Shown here piece by piece: positions 8,649-16,453 of a stretch of 64,000 bases of DNA. Source of the stretch: Bacillota bacterium (GTDB lineage: Bacteria > Bacillota > Clostridia > Christensenellales > Christensenellaceae); the NCBI GenBank assembly GCA_023408315.1, contig JAEYKI010000013.1, positions 104,926 through 168,925 of the forward strand, read 5' to 3'. A program made the translations under genes and the position numbers. How positions within the stretch are numbered: the stretch's first letter is position 1; the number at the start of each line of letters is the position of its first letter. The notes beneath the pieces are model-generated. The model was not told the DNA's origin. It searched no databases and worked only from the letters and a program-made list of their open reading frames with translations.

Positions 8649-9386
8649 TTAAATGGAGCCTTTGCCGCCCTCCACAACGCCGTCGTGCCTAAGCACTTTT
8701 ACTACCGTTTTAAGCATGCAGGCCATGTCGAGTCCTGCGCTTATATTGCTGGCATACAGCTCGTCCACCTTTGCCTTGGTGGCGTTTGACAGCGCGTCCC
8801 TTCCGCTGATCTGCGCCAGGCCCGTGAGCCCCGGCCGTATGTTGCAGACGCCGTTTTTATTGCGCTCCTCTATCAAATCAAATTCGCTCCACAGTACAGG
8901 GCGCGGGCCCACAAAGGACATGTGCCCGCGGATGATATTCAACAGCTGGGGCAACTCGTCCAGGCTTGTTTTGCGCAAAAACCGGCCGGGTTTGGTGATA
9001 TACCTGTCCGGGTTTTCCAGTTCGCGCGTGGGGACGTTCGGCGTGTCTCTGCGCATGGTTCTGAATTTTAATATATAAAAATACACGCCGCCTTTGCCCA
9101 CCCGCTTTTGCCTGAAAAGAACAGGCCCGGGCGAATCCAGCATTACGGCAATGGACAGCGCCAGAAACAAAGGAGACAAAAACGCCAGCGCAAAAACAGC
9201 AAAAATTAAATCAGCAAACCTTTTCCACATCATATACATCCAATACCTCATGAACAACCAAGCCAGACTCCATTTTATAAGCGGTCCGTCCATTTGGGTA
9301 TTCAGCCAATGCCTTTTTTTACAAAAGTAATTTTTACTATTAAACTGCGCAGCCAAAAGCAAATTATAGGTGAGAATTATTGCCAT
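8649..9386 (-). CDS. Second phosphoglycosyl transferase (bacterial sugar transferase)
   Basis: A monotopic undecaprenyl-phosphate sugar transferase: membrane segment about residues 58-82, KRVGKGGVYFYILKFRTM, the catalytic Asp-Glu in SLDELPQLLN, SFVGPRPVL, and GLTGLAQISGRD near the end. The first 50 residues do not resemble the family; an internal ATG at 9239 preceded by GAGGT would give a conventional 196-residue protein starting MYMMWKRFADLIF. The longer start at 9386 also has a purine-rich AAGGGGG upstream, so the start is uncertain. Having two priming transferases in one locus suggests two glycans or an alternative first sugar. Confidence 0.85.
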   Translation of the reverse strand: MAIILTYNLLLAAQFNSKNYFCKKRHWLNTQMDGPLIKWSLAWLFMRYWMYMMWKRFADLIFAVFALAFLSPLFLALSIAVMLDSPGPVLFRQKRVGKGGVYFYILKFRTMRRDTPNVPTRELENPDRYITKPGRFLRKTSLDELPQLLNIIRGHMSFVGPRPVLWSEFDLIEERNKNGVCNIRPGLTGLAQISGRDALSNATKAKVDELYASNISAGLDMACMLKTVVKVLRHDGVVEGGKGSI

Positions 9387-9447
9387 GCATCTGGTGCCCC
9401 CTTACGCGCAAAAAGCCATAAACGCAGTGCGAAAAAAAACGCTTAAC

Positions 9448-9482
9448 AAAAAAAATCCGTTCTTCCTGCCGAAAAACGGATT
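9448..9482 (-). terminator. Rho-independent terminator after the PfkB-like gene
   Basis: Minus-strand RNA has an 8-bp stem AATCCGTT/AACGGATT with a 13-base loop followed directly by a run of eight or more U. It lies 53 bases beyond the stop at 9535. Confidence 0.8.
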
Positions 9483-9534
9483 CAGGGCGCCGTAGCGTCC
9501 TAATATGGGATTGGTATTTTATTGCATAAAACGC

Positions 9535-10098
9535 TTACGCCTGAAGCAATTGCCTGATGCGGGGCAGTGTTACGCATGCGGACGTGGCCCCCAAATACTG
9601 GGTGGATACCGCGGCCGCCGCACAGGCAAACCTGGCGCACTCGCGGACAGAACCGCCGTCCAGATACGCGCCGATAAACCCCGCGACAAAATTATCGCCC
9701 GCCCCTGTTGTATCCACAATGTTCACCGGAAACGCAGGAACCGTATACCCTGCCGCGCCTTCATGCACATAGCAGCCCTGGGCGCCCAGCTTAATGATCA
9801 CTGTTTTTTCTCCCGTATGCCTTACAATACATTCCGCCATTTTAGCGGGTTCGGCTTCGCCGGTGATATATTTAGCCTCCACATAGCTGGGCATAAAAAA
9901 ATCAACATACCTAAGCAGGTTTATAACGCCTGCAAATCCAGTGCTGTAATTATCGTGCCCCACGTCTGCGCTTACGGTTATGCCCGCCTCTTTCTCCACC
10001 CGGAAGGTATCCGAACAAAAATCAAGGCTCTCGCAGGGCAACTTTACGGGTATATCCGCAACAATAATGCCTATATCAAGAACATCGTATTTTTTCAC
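9535..10098 (-). pseudogene. PfkB-family carbohydrate kinase with large in-frame internal deletion
   Basis: The reading frame encodes about 187 residues against roughly 300-320 for the family. The first ~30 residues (DVLDIGIIVADIPVK...FCSDTFRVE) match the normal N-terminus, then the sequence jumps to the second half (KEAGITVSADVGHDN). The C-terminal signature TTGAGDNFVAGF with the catalytic Asp is intact. The missing ~120 residues include the GG substrate-binding signature and most of the lid, so sugar-kinase activity is unlikely. Start chosen at GTG 10098, 7 bases after AAAGGTG; a longer frame opens with TTG at 10122. It is a decayed gene or a repurposed remnant. Confidence 0.75.
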
Positions 10099-10185
10099 AA
10101 CAATGCACCTTTGTCTGGACAAATTCCAAAAAATAATTTATTTTTATTATAACATTCTTATTTAAAATAGATAGGGGGAACCTCT

Positions 10186-10374
10186 ATGGCATGCTCGTCC
10201 AATAAACAAAGCCCTGCCTGCAACTGCACGGCTTCCTGTAGCAACCACGCAAAATGCTGCGAATGCATTGCATACCACAGGGATCTGGGCCAGTTTCCGG
10301 CATGTTTCTTTTCCTCCAAAGCGGAAAAAACGTGGGACAGAAGCTTTGCAATGTTAAAACAGGACAGGGAATAA
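10186..10374 (+). CDS. Small Cys-rich DUF6485-type protein
   Basis: A 62-residue cytoplasmic protein with eight cysteines: Cys3, 12, 14, 18, 24, 25, 27 and 40. The pattern (CNCT, CCEC, YHRDLGQFPACFF, then a final DRSF) matches DUF6485 small proteins of anaerobic Clostridia and Bacteroidia. It probably binds zinc or an iron-sulfur cluster; no function is established. A strong AGGGGGAA site precedes the ATG and a terminator follows 15 bases after the stop, so it is a single-gene transcript. Confidence 0.8.
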   Translation: MACSSNKQSPACNCTASCSNHAKCCECIAYHRDLGQFPACFFSSKAEKTWDRSFAMLKQDRE

Positions 10375-10389
10375 CGTCGGTTTACATCC

Positions 10390-10413
10390 GCCGCCTGCAC
10401 GGGCGGCTTTTTT
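10390..10413 (+). terminator. Rho-independent terminator after the DUF6485 gene
   Basis: A 6-bp GC-only stem, GCCGCC (10390-10395) with GGCGGC (10402-10407), is followed by six T (10408-10413). Confidence 0.88.
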
Positions 10414-10440
10414 ATTGTTTTCGCCCTTTTTCGTTATTTT

Positions 10441-10469
10441 TTGTTTTTAACTTATATTTATGATATAAT
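10441..10469 (+). promoter_or_regulatory. Candidate promoter of the phosphate transporter
   Basis: TTGTTT and TATAAT separated by 17 bases, ending 58 bases before the transporter start. No PHO-box-like repeat was recognised. Confidence 0.55.
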
Positions 10470-10527
10470 AAAAAAGTTATAAAAACAAATCCTAGTACAA
10501 AAAGATTGTCTTGAAACGAGGTTATGC

Positions 10528-11529
10528 ATGTCCTCCATTCTTATTATTGCTCTCTTGCTTGTATGTGCATCCATATTTGTTAACGGCTGGACCGATGCGC
10601 CTAACGCAATCGCAACCGTGGTGTCCACGCGTGTGCTCCGGCCCCGTACGGCGGTTATCATGGCCACCGTATTCAACCTGGTAGGCATCATGTGCTTTGG
10701 CTCCGCGGTTGCCAGCACCATAGCAAACCTTGTGGATGTTGGAACTGGCACCAGCCCGCTCATTGCCATTTGCGCCGCGCAGCTATCCATAGTAATCTGG
10801 TCTCTAACCGCCTGGCGCTTCGGCATCCCAACCAGCGAAAGCCATGCCCTTATCGCCGGCCTTATGGGTTCCGGCATTGCCTACAACGGCCTGTCTGCAT
10901 TCAGGCTGGAGGAATTTGAAAAAGTTATATGGGGCATTGTGATTGCAACCGTGGTCGGCTTTGTGGCCACTTACGGCTTTACAAAGCTCATACGGTTTTT
11001 GGCCCGCAACGCAAAACGCGCAAAGGCAAACCGTTTCTTCTCCGGAGGTCAAATCGTTTCGGCCGCATTGATGGCCACCAGCCACGGCGCGCAGGACGGC
11101 CAGAAGTTTATGGGCGTATTTGTACTGGTTATGCTGCTGGCGCAAAACCAGCTCATTCCCGCCTCCATACACATAGACCTGTGGATCATGCTTTTATGCG
11201 CCCTTGTGATGGGCATTGGCACCTCCATAGGCGGCTACCGCATCATTAAAACAATGGGTATAGACATGGTGCGGCTGGAAAAATACCAGGGATTCTCCGC
11301 TGAAATCGTGGCGTCCCTATGCATGCTGGTCACAACGGTATCCTCCGGTATTCCGCTGTCCACCACCAACACCAAGGGCGCGGCCATGATGGGTGCGGGC
11401 GCTGCAAAAAAATTCTCCAACGTAAATTGGGGCATAGCGCGTGAAATGGTGATTGCCTGGATACTCACCTTCCCTGTCTGCATGGGCCTTGGATACCTGA
11501 TGACAAAGCTGTTTATTGCAATTTTTTAA
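10528..11529 (+). CDS. Inorganic phosphate transporter, PiT family
   Basis: A 333-residue polytopic membrane protein with the two inverted PiT repeats: GWTDAPNAIATVVSTRVL near the N-terminus (residues 22-39) and ATSHGAQDGQKFMGV near 190-204, plus STTNTKGAAMMGAGAA near the C-terminus. The family couples phosphate entry to protons or sodium. About ten transmembrane helices are expected. It lies 28 bases before a DUF47 gene, the usual regulatory partner, so the pair acts together. The length is that of short PiT proteins of Gram-positive bacteria. Confidence 0.93.
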   Translation: MSSILIIALLLVCASIFVNGWTDAPNAIATVVSTRVLRPRTAVIMATVFNLVGIMCFGSAVASTIANLVDVGTGTSPLIAICAAQLSIVIWSLTAWRFGIPTSESHALIAGLMGSGIAYNGLSAFRLEEFEKVIWGIVIATVVGFVATYGFTKLIRFLARNAKRAKANRFFSGGQIVSAALMATSHGAQDGQKFMGVFVLVMLLAQNQLIPASIHIDLWIMLLCALVMGIGTSIGGYRIIKTMGIDMVRLEKYQGFSAEIVASLCMLVTTVSSGIPLSTTNTKGAAMMGAGAAKKFSNVNWGIAREMVIAWILTFPVCMGLGYLMTKLFIAIF

Positions 11530-11557
11530 ATAATTCATAAATGGAGAGGATTTTATC

Positions 11558-12190
11558 ATGAGTGATTTTTATAAAAAAGGGCCGGATTATTACGGTTTGT
11601 TTGAAAAAGGCATCGCCATTGCCTGCAGGGCGGCCAAATCGGTTCAAAAGTCTTTTAGGGACGGAACGATAGACAAAGCGGAAATTGAGCTGCTCAAGGA
11701 GATTGAGCACGAGGGGGACAAGCAGGTACACGAATCCTTCCGCCTGATTTCGGACGCATTCATCACACCCATCAATAATTCCGATATGATGAACCTGGTG
11801 AACGCCATCGAGACAATTACGGACAGCATCAACGAAATTGGCAATCAAATATACATGATGCACATTACGGAATGCAGTGAAACTGTAAACAGGCTTGTAG
11901 ACCTGATTGTGGAGAGCTGTGAGAAGCTTGTGATATTGCTTGGGGATTTCAGGCATTACCAGAAAAATTTAAAGAAGATCAAGGAGCTCTCCGTGGAGAT
12001 CAACCGACTGGAGGAGCAGGGCGACCAGATATACAACAATGGTATGCGAAAGCTGTTTGATCCGGCGGAAAACAATTCTCCCATTGACGTGATCCGACTG
12101 CAAAACCTGTACCAGACGCTGGAAAAATCCCTGGACGCCTGCGAAGACGTTGCGGATATTGTGGAGCAGATTATTATTGTAAATACCTGA
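11558..12190 (+). CDS. DUF47/PhoU-like partner of the PiT transporter
   Basis: A 210-residue all-helical PhoU-like protein of the DUF47 family. It starts MSDFYKKGPDYYGLFEKG and contains the acidic helix segments EIEHEGDKQVHES and EINRLEEQGDQIYNN, which in PhoU-type folds carry E-x3-D metal-binding motifs. DUF47 proteins are encoded next to PiT transporters and are thought to control them. GGAG lies 15 bases before the ATG; a bidirectional terminator follows. Confidence 0.9.
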   Translation: MSDFYKKGPDYYGLFEKGIAIACRAAKSVQKSFRDGTIDKAEIELLKEIEHEGDKQVHESFRLISDAFITPINNSDMMNLVNAIETITDSINEIGNQIYMMHITECSETVNRLVDLIVESCEKLVILLGDFRHYQKNLKKIKELSVEINRLEEQGDQIYNNGMRKLFDPAENNSPIDVIRLQNLYQTLEKSLDACEDVADIVEQIIIVNT

Positions 12191-12205
12191 GATACCTGTA
12201 AAACA

Positions 12206-12234
12206 AAAGCTGCGGCATAAGCCTCAGCTTTTTT
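12206..12234 (+). terminator. Bidirectional terminator between DUF47 and DUF3842 genes
   Basis: AAGCTG-c-GGC ATAA GCC-t-CAGCTT followed by TTTT, and preceded by an A-rich stretch that would serve as a U-tract on the other strand. The genes on both sides converge here, and the stop of the minus-strand gene lies within the hairpin. Confidence 0.8.
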
Positions 12235-12652
12235 CATTCTCCGCTTCCAGGATGCCTTCCAGAATCTTCATCGCCTCGTCTATCATATGGGGCAGCGGCT
12301 CGTTCCTGGTTCCGGCCACCTTCATCCTGTAATTGTTCAGGGGAATCAATATTTTCACCGCTTCGCTGGATGCAATTGCCGCAGCCATGGCGGGCGAGAG
12401 TTCCCCCACCATTGCGTTTGCCGCAATAATTCCAATGGAGCCTATAATTACATCCACACGTCCGGCGTTCCAGCAAACAGCGTTCTCTCCGGAAGCGCAT
12501 TCGTTCGCGCCCGCCTTCATCATCAAAGACGCCGCCAACGCGTTGGTTCCAAGCGCCAGCACCTCAATATCGTTTCCAAAAACCTGGCGAATCCGTTCCA
12601 CCACCGCTTTTCCAATGCCTCCGCCCTGGCCGTCTATTACGGCTATCTTCAT
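12224..12652 (-). CDS. DUF3842 family protein
   Basis: A 142-residue protein with a glycine-rich Rossmann-like start (MKIAVIDGQGGGIGKAVVE) and conserved segments ALGTNALAASLMMKAGAN, GSIGIIAANAMVGELSP and VKILIPLNN. This matches DUF3842, which is confined largely to Clostridia and has no assigned function. The start suggests nucleotide binding. It follows nadA by 19 bases on the same strand, so it may belong to the NAD/tRNA-modification operon. Confidence 0.8.
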   Translation of the reverse strand: MKIAVIDGQGGGIGKAVVERIRQVFGNDIEVLALGTNALAASLMMKAGANECASGENAVCWNAGRVDVIIGSIGIIAANAMVGELSPAMAAAIASSEAVKILIPLNNYRMKVAGTRNEPLPHMIDEAMKILEGILEAENEKS

Positions 12653-12671
12653 CCTTTTCCTCCGCTTTGGT

Positions 12672-13592
12672 TTATTTACCCAGGCGCACCATTTCGTCTA
12701 TGCATACGCGCGCCTTTGTGATCAGATCACCGCTCATCACAATTTCTTCCCCGCCTTCGCCGGTCAGGGAGTGGAATACGTCCACCAGCGTGGTGATCTT
12801 CATATTCATGCACAGCAGTTTTTTGGACAGCATATAGAATTTTTTGTGCGGGCACGCGTAAGACAAATGCTCCGCAATGCTCATTTCCGTTCCTATGATA
12901 AATTCCTTTGCGTCCGACTGCCTGGCGTAGTCCATAATGGCGGACGTAGACCCCACAAAATCAGCCTGGGCTACCACTGCGGGGACGCATTCCGGATGCA
13001 CCAGCAGCAGCGCGTTCGGATGCTTCTCCCTGGCCGCCTTGGCATCTGCCGCGGTAACCACCGCATGAATGGGGCAGCCGCCCTGCACAAACTTGAACGT
13101 TTTTTCAGGCACCTGGTCTGCCACATACTGTCCCAGGTTGCAATCCGGAATAAACAGTATTTTATCGTTTTTTATGTTCCGCACAATTTTAACGGCGGAG
13201 GAACTGGTTACGCACACGTCGCACAGTGTTTTTAAAGCCGCGGTGGTGTTGATATAGGCCACAACCGTGTAATCCGGATTGTTTTTCTTCAAGTGTTCCA
13301 GCATCTCGGGCTCAATCTGCTCGGCCATGGGGCATCCCGCAACCGGGTTGGCCAGAATCACCTTCTTCTCTGGCGAAAGTATCTTTACCGTCTCGGCCAT
13401 AAAATGCACGCCGCACAAAATCACGGTGTTGCCCGGCACCTTCTGGGCGGCAAGGCTCAACTGGAACGAATCCCCGGATACGTCCGCAACCTCTATAATC
13501 TCCTTGGCCTGATAGCTGTGCGCCAGAATGCTGACGCTCTTTTCTTTCTTCAACTGCAATATTTTATCCTGCAGTTCATGAATCGTGCTCAT
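12672..13592 (-). CDS. nadA: Quinolinate synthase NadA
   Basis: A 306-residue quinolinate synthase that condenses iminoaspartate with dihydroxyacetone phosphate for NAD synthesis, using an oxygen-sensitive [4Fe-4S] cluster. Expected cluster ligands are Cys87 (AGCPMAE), Cys173 (GGCPIHA) and Cys261 (LLCMNMK), with spacings of 86 and 88 residues as in characterised NadA. Active-site segments ILAHSYQ, INTTAALK, HPEC and GSTSAI are intact. It overlaps the tcdA-like gene by ATGA. No nadB or nadC is adjacent, so iminoaspartate must be made from elsewhere in the genome. Confidence 0.95.
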   Translation of the reverse strand: MSTIHELQDKILQLKKEKSVSILAHSYQAKEIIEVADVSGDSFQLSLAAQKVPGNTVILCGVHFMAETVKILSPEKKVILANPVAGCPMAEQIEPEMLEHLKKNNPDYTVVAYINTTAALKTLCDVCVTSSSAVKIVRNIKNDKILFIPDCNLGQYVADQVPEKTFKFVQGGCPIHAVVTAADAKAAREKHPNALLLVHPECVPAVVAQADFVGSTSAIMDYARQSDAKEFIIGTEMSIAEHLSYACPHKKFYMLSKKLLCMNMKITTLVDVFHSLTGEGGEEIVMSGDLITKARVCIDEMVRLGK

Positions 13593-14362
13593 GCTTTATT
13601 CCTCCCGGCCGCGTTTGCCGTTATGTCTTTAATTACTTCTCCCGCCAGTATCAGCCCGGCCACAGGAGGCACAAAGGCCACGCTCCCAGGCACCTGGCGG
13701 CGCGCCGTGCATTTGCGGGTTGTCTCTGGCGGGCAAACGCAGTGCATCTTGCAGCTGGTTTCTTCCTGCTCCATGGGCGCCATGGGCGCCTCTGTGGAAT
13801 ACACCACCTTAAGGGCGCCAACCCCGCGCTTTTTCAGCTCGTGCCGCATCACCTTGGCAAGCGGGCATATGGAGGTCTTGTAAATATCCGCCACAATAAA
13901 TTTGGTGGGATCCAGTTTGTTGCCCGCGCCCATGCAACTGATCACGGGAACGCCCGCGGCCTGCGCCCGGCAGACAAGCTCCAGTTTTGCGGAAACGGTG
14001 TCTATGGCGTCCACCACATAATCAAACCCGGTAAAATCAAACTCGCCCGCGTTTTGCGGAGTATAAAAGCAGTTGCGCACTTCCACCTGCGCGCGCGGGT
14101 TAATGTTCAAAATATTGTCCCGCATCACTTCGGTCTTTTTCTTGCCCACCGTTTTAATATTTGCTATAAGCTGCCTGTTAATGTTGGTCAGGCATACGCA
14201 GTCGTCGTCCACCAGCAAAAAGCTGCCAATCCCGGTGCGCGCAAGCGCTTCGGCGCAATAGGAGCCCACGCCCCCCAGCCCGAATATGGCAACTTTTGCA
14301 TAGGCCAAACGGTCCATTGCGTCTCTTCCCAGCAGCAGTTCACTCCTTGAAAACTGATCCAT
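13589..14362 (-). CDS. tcdA: tRNA threonylcarbamoyladenosine dehydratase TcdA (ThiF/HesA family)
   Basis: A 257-residue E1-like enzyme with the ATP-binding loop FGLGGVGSYCAEALARTG (residues 29-46), LLVDDDCVCLTNINRQ, and the later DAIDTVSAKL. It activates the N6-threonylcarbamoyl group on tRNA A37 with ATP to form the cyclic derivative. The Cys-rich stretch KMHCVCPPETTRKCTARR near residue 210 matches the TcdA group rather than MoeB or ThiF. Coupled by a 4-base overlap to nadA. Confidence 0.9.
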   Translation of the reverse strand: MDQFSRSELLLGRDAMDRLAYAKVAIFGLGGVGSYCAEALARTGIGSFLLVDDDCVCLTNINRQLIANIKTVGKKKTEVMRDNILNINPRAQVEVRNCFYTPQNAGEFDFTGFDYVVDAIDTVSAKLELVCRAQAAGVPVISCMGAGNKLDPTKFIVADIYKTSICPLAKVMRHELKKRGVGALKVVYSTEAPMAPMEQEETSCKMHCVCPPETTRKCTARRQVPGSVAFVPPVAGLILAGEVIKDITANAAGRNKA

Positions 14363-14365
14363 ACT

Positions 14366-14731
14366 TTATACAGCGGCAACCGCTTCTATTTCCACCAGAG
14401 CGCCTTTGGGCAACTTGCTCACTTCCACACAACTCCTTGCCGGGTATGGTTTTGCAAAATATTCCGCATAAATGCGGTTCACCGAATCAAAATCGCCCAG
14501 ATTGGTTAAGAAAATCGTTGTCTTTACCACATTCTCCAAGTCTGCGCCGCCCGCATTCAGCACCGCCTTTACATTCTCCAAAGACTGCCTGGCCTGCGCT
14601 TCAATTCCCTCCGGCATTGCGCCGGAAGCGCCAAGCGGTATCTGCCCGGATACAAACAATAAATGCTCCGTTTTTATGGCAGGCGAATACGGACCCGCCA
14701 CCGCTCCTGTTAGTATTTCCTGTTTTTTCAT
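14366..14731 (-). CDS. ridA: RidA family enamine/imine deaminase
   Basis: A 121-residue trimeric RidA protein that hydrolyses reactive 2-aminoacrylate and related enamines released by PLP enzymes. Family motifs are AVAGPYSPAIK, LFVSGQIPL, KTTIFLTNLGDF and the active-site RSCVEVSKLPKGALVEIEA with the catalytic Arg. It sits 3 bases upstream of tcdA and close to several PLP-dependent sulfur amino acid enzymes that generate such enamines. Confidence 0.92.
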   Translation of the reverse strand: MKKQEILTGAVAGPYSPAIKTEHLLFVSGQIPLGASGAMPEGIEAQARQSLENVKAVLNAGGADLENVVKTTIFLTNLGDFDSVNRIYAEYFAKPYPARSCVEVSKLPKGALVEIEAVAAV

Positions 14732-14836
14732 GGTTCAAATACACCTCTTTCACATTTTAAGCCATCTTGTTATGTTTTGCAAAGAAAATCCTTATTTTCT
14801 TTTGGACTCATTTTTTCTTTTCGACAGAAAAAAGCA

Positions 14837-14864
14837 ATAAAAAAGAGCATAAAACCTATGCTCT
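14837..14864 (-). terminator. Rho-independent terminator of cysK
   Basis: Minus-strand RNA: stem AGAGCATA/TATGCTCT with a 5-base loop, followed by UUUUUUAUU. It lies 19 bases after the cysK stop. Confidence 0.88.
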
Positions 14865-14882
14865 CTCTTTGTGTGTTTCTGA

Positions 14883-15815
14883 TTATTCAGAAAACAGCGC
14901 AGTGGACAGATAACGCTCTCCAGTATCCGGCAAAATGACCACAATGGTCTTGCCCTTGTTCTCAGGCCGCTTGGCAAGCTGCGTTGCCGCAAACAGCGCT
15001 GCGCCGGAGGAGATACCCACCAGCAAGCCTTCCGCCTTGGCCACCGCTTTGCCGGTTGCAAACGCTTCCTCGTTTTTCACGGTAATAATCTCATCGTATA
15101 TCTTTGTATTCAGCGTATCGGGCACAAACCCCGCGCCAATTCCCTGTATTTTATGCGGGCCCGCCTTGCCTTCAGAAAGCACGGGAGAATCCGCAGGCTC
15201 CACCGCGACTACCTTTATGCCGGATTTCTGGGCTTTTAAAAACTCACCGGCGCCGCTGATGGTTCCGCCCGTACCCACGCCGCTCACCAATATATCCACT
15301 TCGCCGTCCGTATCTTCCCAAATCTCAGGCCCTGTGGTCGCTTTGTGCACAGCCGGGTTGGCCGGGTTTACAAACTGGCCGGGAACAAAAGAATTGGGGG
15401 TTTCTGCCGCCAGTTCCTCCGCCTTTGCAATCGCGCCTTTCATGCCCTTTGCGCCTTCGGTCAAAACCAGCTCCGCTCCATAAGCTTTTAAGAGGTTCCT
15501 GCGCTCCACGCTCATGGTCTCGGGCATGGTGAGGATGATACGGTATCCGCGGGCGGCGGCAACGGACGCCAGGCCAATGCCGGTGTTTCCGCTGGTGGGC
15601 TCAATTAAGACGGTGTCTTTGTTAATAAGCCCTTTTGCTTCCGCGTCTTCAATCATGGACTTTGCGATTCTGTCCTTCACGCTTCCTGCCGGATTGTAAT
15701 ATTCCAGCTTTGCTATGATTTTTGCGCCCGCTTCATTTTGCGCGTTGTAGTTGCTCAGCTCCAGCAGGGGCGTCTTTCCAATCAGATCAATCAACGACTT
15801 ATACACTTTTGCCAT
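14883..15815 (-). CDS. cysK: Cysteine synthase A (O-acetylserine sulfhydrylase)
   Basis: A 310-residue PLP enzyme forming cysteine from O-acetylserine and sulfide. The PLP lysine is in PAGSVKDRIAKSM, the substrate loop is PTSGNTGIGLAS, the phosphate-binding glycines are in GVGTGGTISGAGEFL, and the C-terminus LPDTGERYLST is typical of CysK. Start chosen at ATG 15815, 8 bases after GGAGGG; an upstream in-frame ATG at 15845 has no ribosome site. It is transcribed divergently from the Rrf2-type regulator, with a strong promoter of its own. Confidence 0.95.
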   Translation of the reverse strand: MAKVYKSLIDLIGKTPLLELSNYNAQNEAGAKIIAKLEYYNPAGSVKDRIAKSMIEDAEAKGLINKDTVLIEPTSGNTGIGLASVAAARGYRIILTMPETMSVERRNLLKAYGAELVLTEGAKGMKGAIAKAEELAAETPNSFVPGQFVNPANPAVHKATTGPEIWEDTDGEVDILVSGVGTGGTISGAGEFLKAQKSGIKVVAVEPADSPVLSEGKAGPHKIQGIGAGFVPDTLNTKIYDEIITVKNEEAFATGKAVAKAEGLLVGISSGAALFAATQLAKRPENKGKTIVVILPDTGERYLSTALFSE

Positions 15816-15841
15816 TTTAGTTTCCCTCCATATCATATAAT

Positions 15842-15891
15842 TCATATATGTTTTATATGCTTATCGTATCCCTATTTTTATCAATTGTCAA
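15842..15891 (-). promoter_or_regulatory. cysK promoter with candidate CymR-type operator
   Basis: On the minus strand TTGACA (15886-15891), 17 bases, TACGAT (15863-15868). Just downstream of the -10 stands AAAACATATATGA (15842-15854). The same 13 bases occur in the same place after the -10 of the divergent regulator promoter, so it is a candidate operator. Confidence 0.65.
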
Positions 15892-15923
15892 CAGTTTTTT
15901 AAAAATTATTAAAATTTTTTTCG

Positions 15924-15966
15924 TTGACAAACGCATAATTGATTTGTAATATTAAAACATATATGA
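15924..15966 (+). promoter_or_regulatory. Promoter of the Rrf2 regulator operon with candidate operator
   Basis: TTGACA (15924-15929), exactly 17 bases, TAATAT (15947-15952), then AAAACATATATGA (15954-15966), identical to the element in the divergent cysK leader. Binding there would block both promoters. Confidence 0.65.
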
Positions 15967-15994
15967 TTAATAAACTATGAAATGAGGGATCGTT

Positions 15995-16441
15995 TTGAGA
16001 ATATCGGCAAAAAGCAGGTATGCACTCGCAGCAATCACATATATGGCTATTTTGGACAATAAAAAGGAATGCGTCACGGTTATCAGCATTTCCGAGCAGC
16101 TTGGCATATCCAAAATTTATCTTGAGCAGGTTTTCAGCCTTTTAAAGCGTGCAAAACTGGTCATCTCCATCAAGGGCGCACAGGGCGGATACCGGCTTGC
16201 GAAACCTGCTGTTAAAATAACCATTACAGACATTCTGCACGCGGTTGAGCAGAGCCTGTTTGAGCCTTCCGGCCCTGCCACAGGCGCAGAGGCCGCATAT
16301 ATAGAGCGTGCCATGCAATCTCTGATCTGGAAGCCGCTGGACAGCGCTGTTCTGGAAACACTGGACAATATTACGCTGAACACGCTGGCTGCCGAGGCCG
16401 AAAAGCAAAAAGGCGAAAATAATCTGATGTTTTATATATAA
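15995..16441 (+). CDS. cymR: Rrf2-family transcription regulator, CymR-like
   Basis: A 148-residue Rrf2 winged-helix regulator (RISAKSRYALAAITYMAIL, then SKIYLEQVFSLLKRA as recognition-helix region and GAQGGYRLAKP as the wing). Only one cysteine is present, in the HTH half (KKECVTV), and the three-Cys cluster-binding loop of IscR/NsrR is absent. It is therefore more like CymR, which senses cysteine status through CysK. Starts with TTG at 15995 behind ATGAGGGAT; ATG codons just upstream run into stops. The position between cysK and transsulfuration genes supports the CymR role. Confidence 0.8.
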   Translation: MRISAKSRYALAAITYMAILDNKKECVTVISISEQLGISKIYLEQVFSLLKRAKLVISIKGAQGGYRLAKPAVKITITDILHAVEQSLFEPSGPATGAEAAYIERAMQSLIWKPLDSAVLETLDNITLNTLAAEAEKQKGENNLMFYI

Positions 16442-16453
16442 GGCGGTGAGCCA

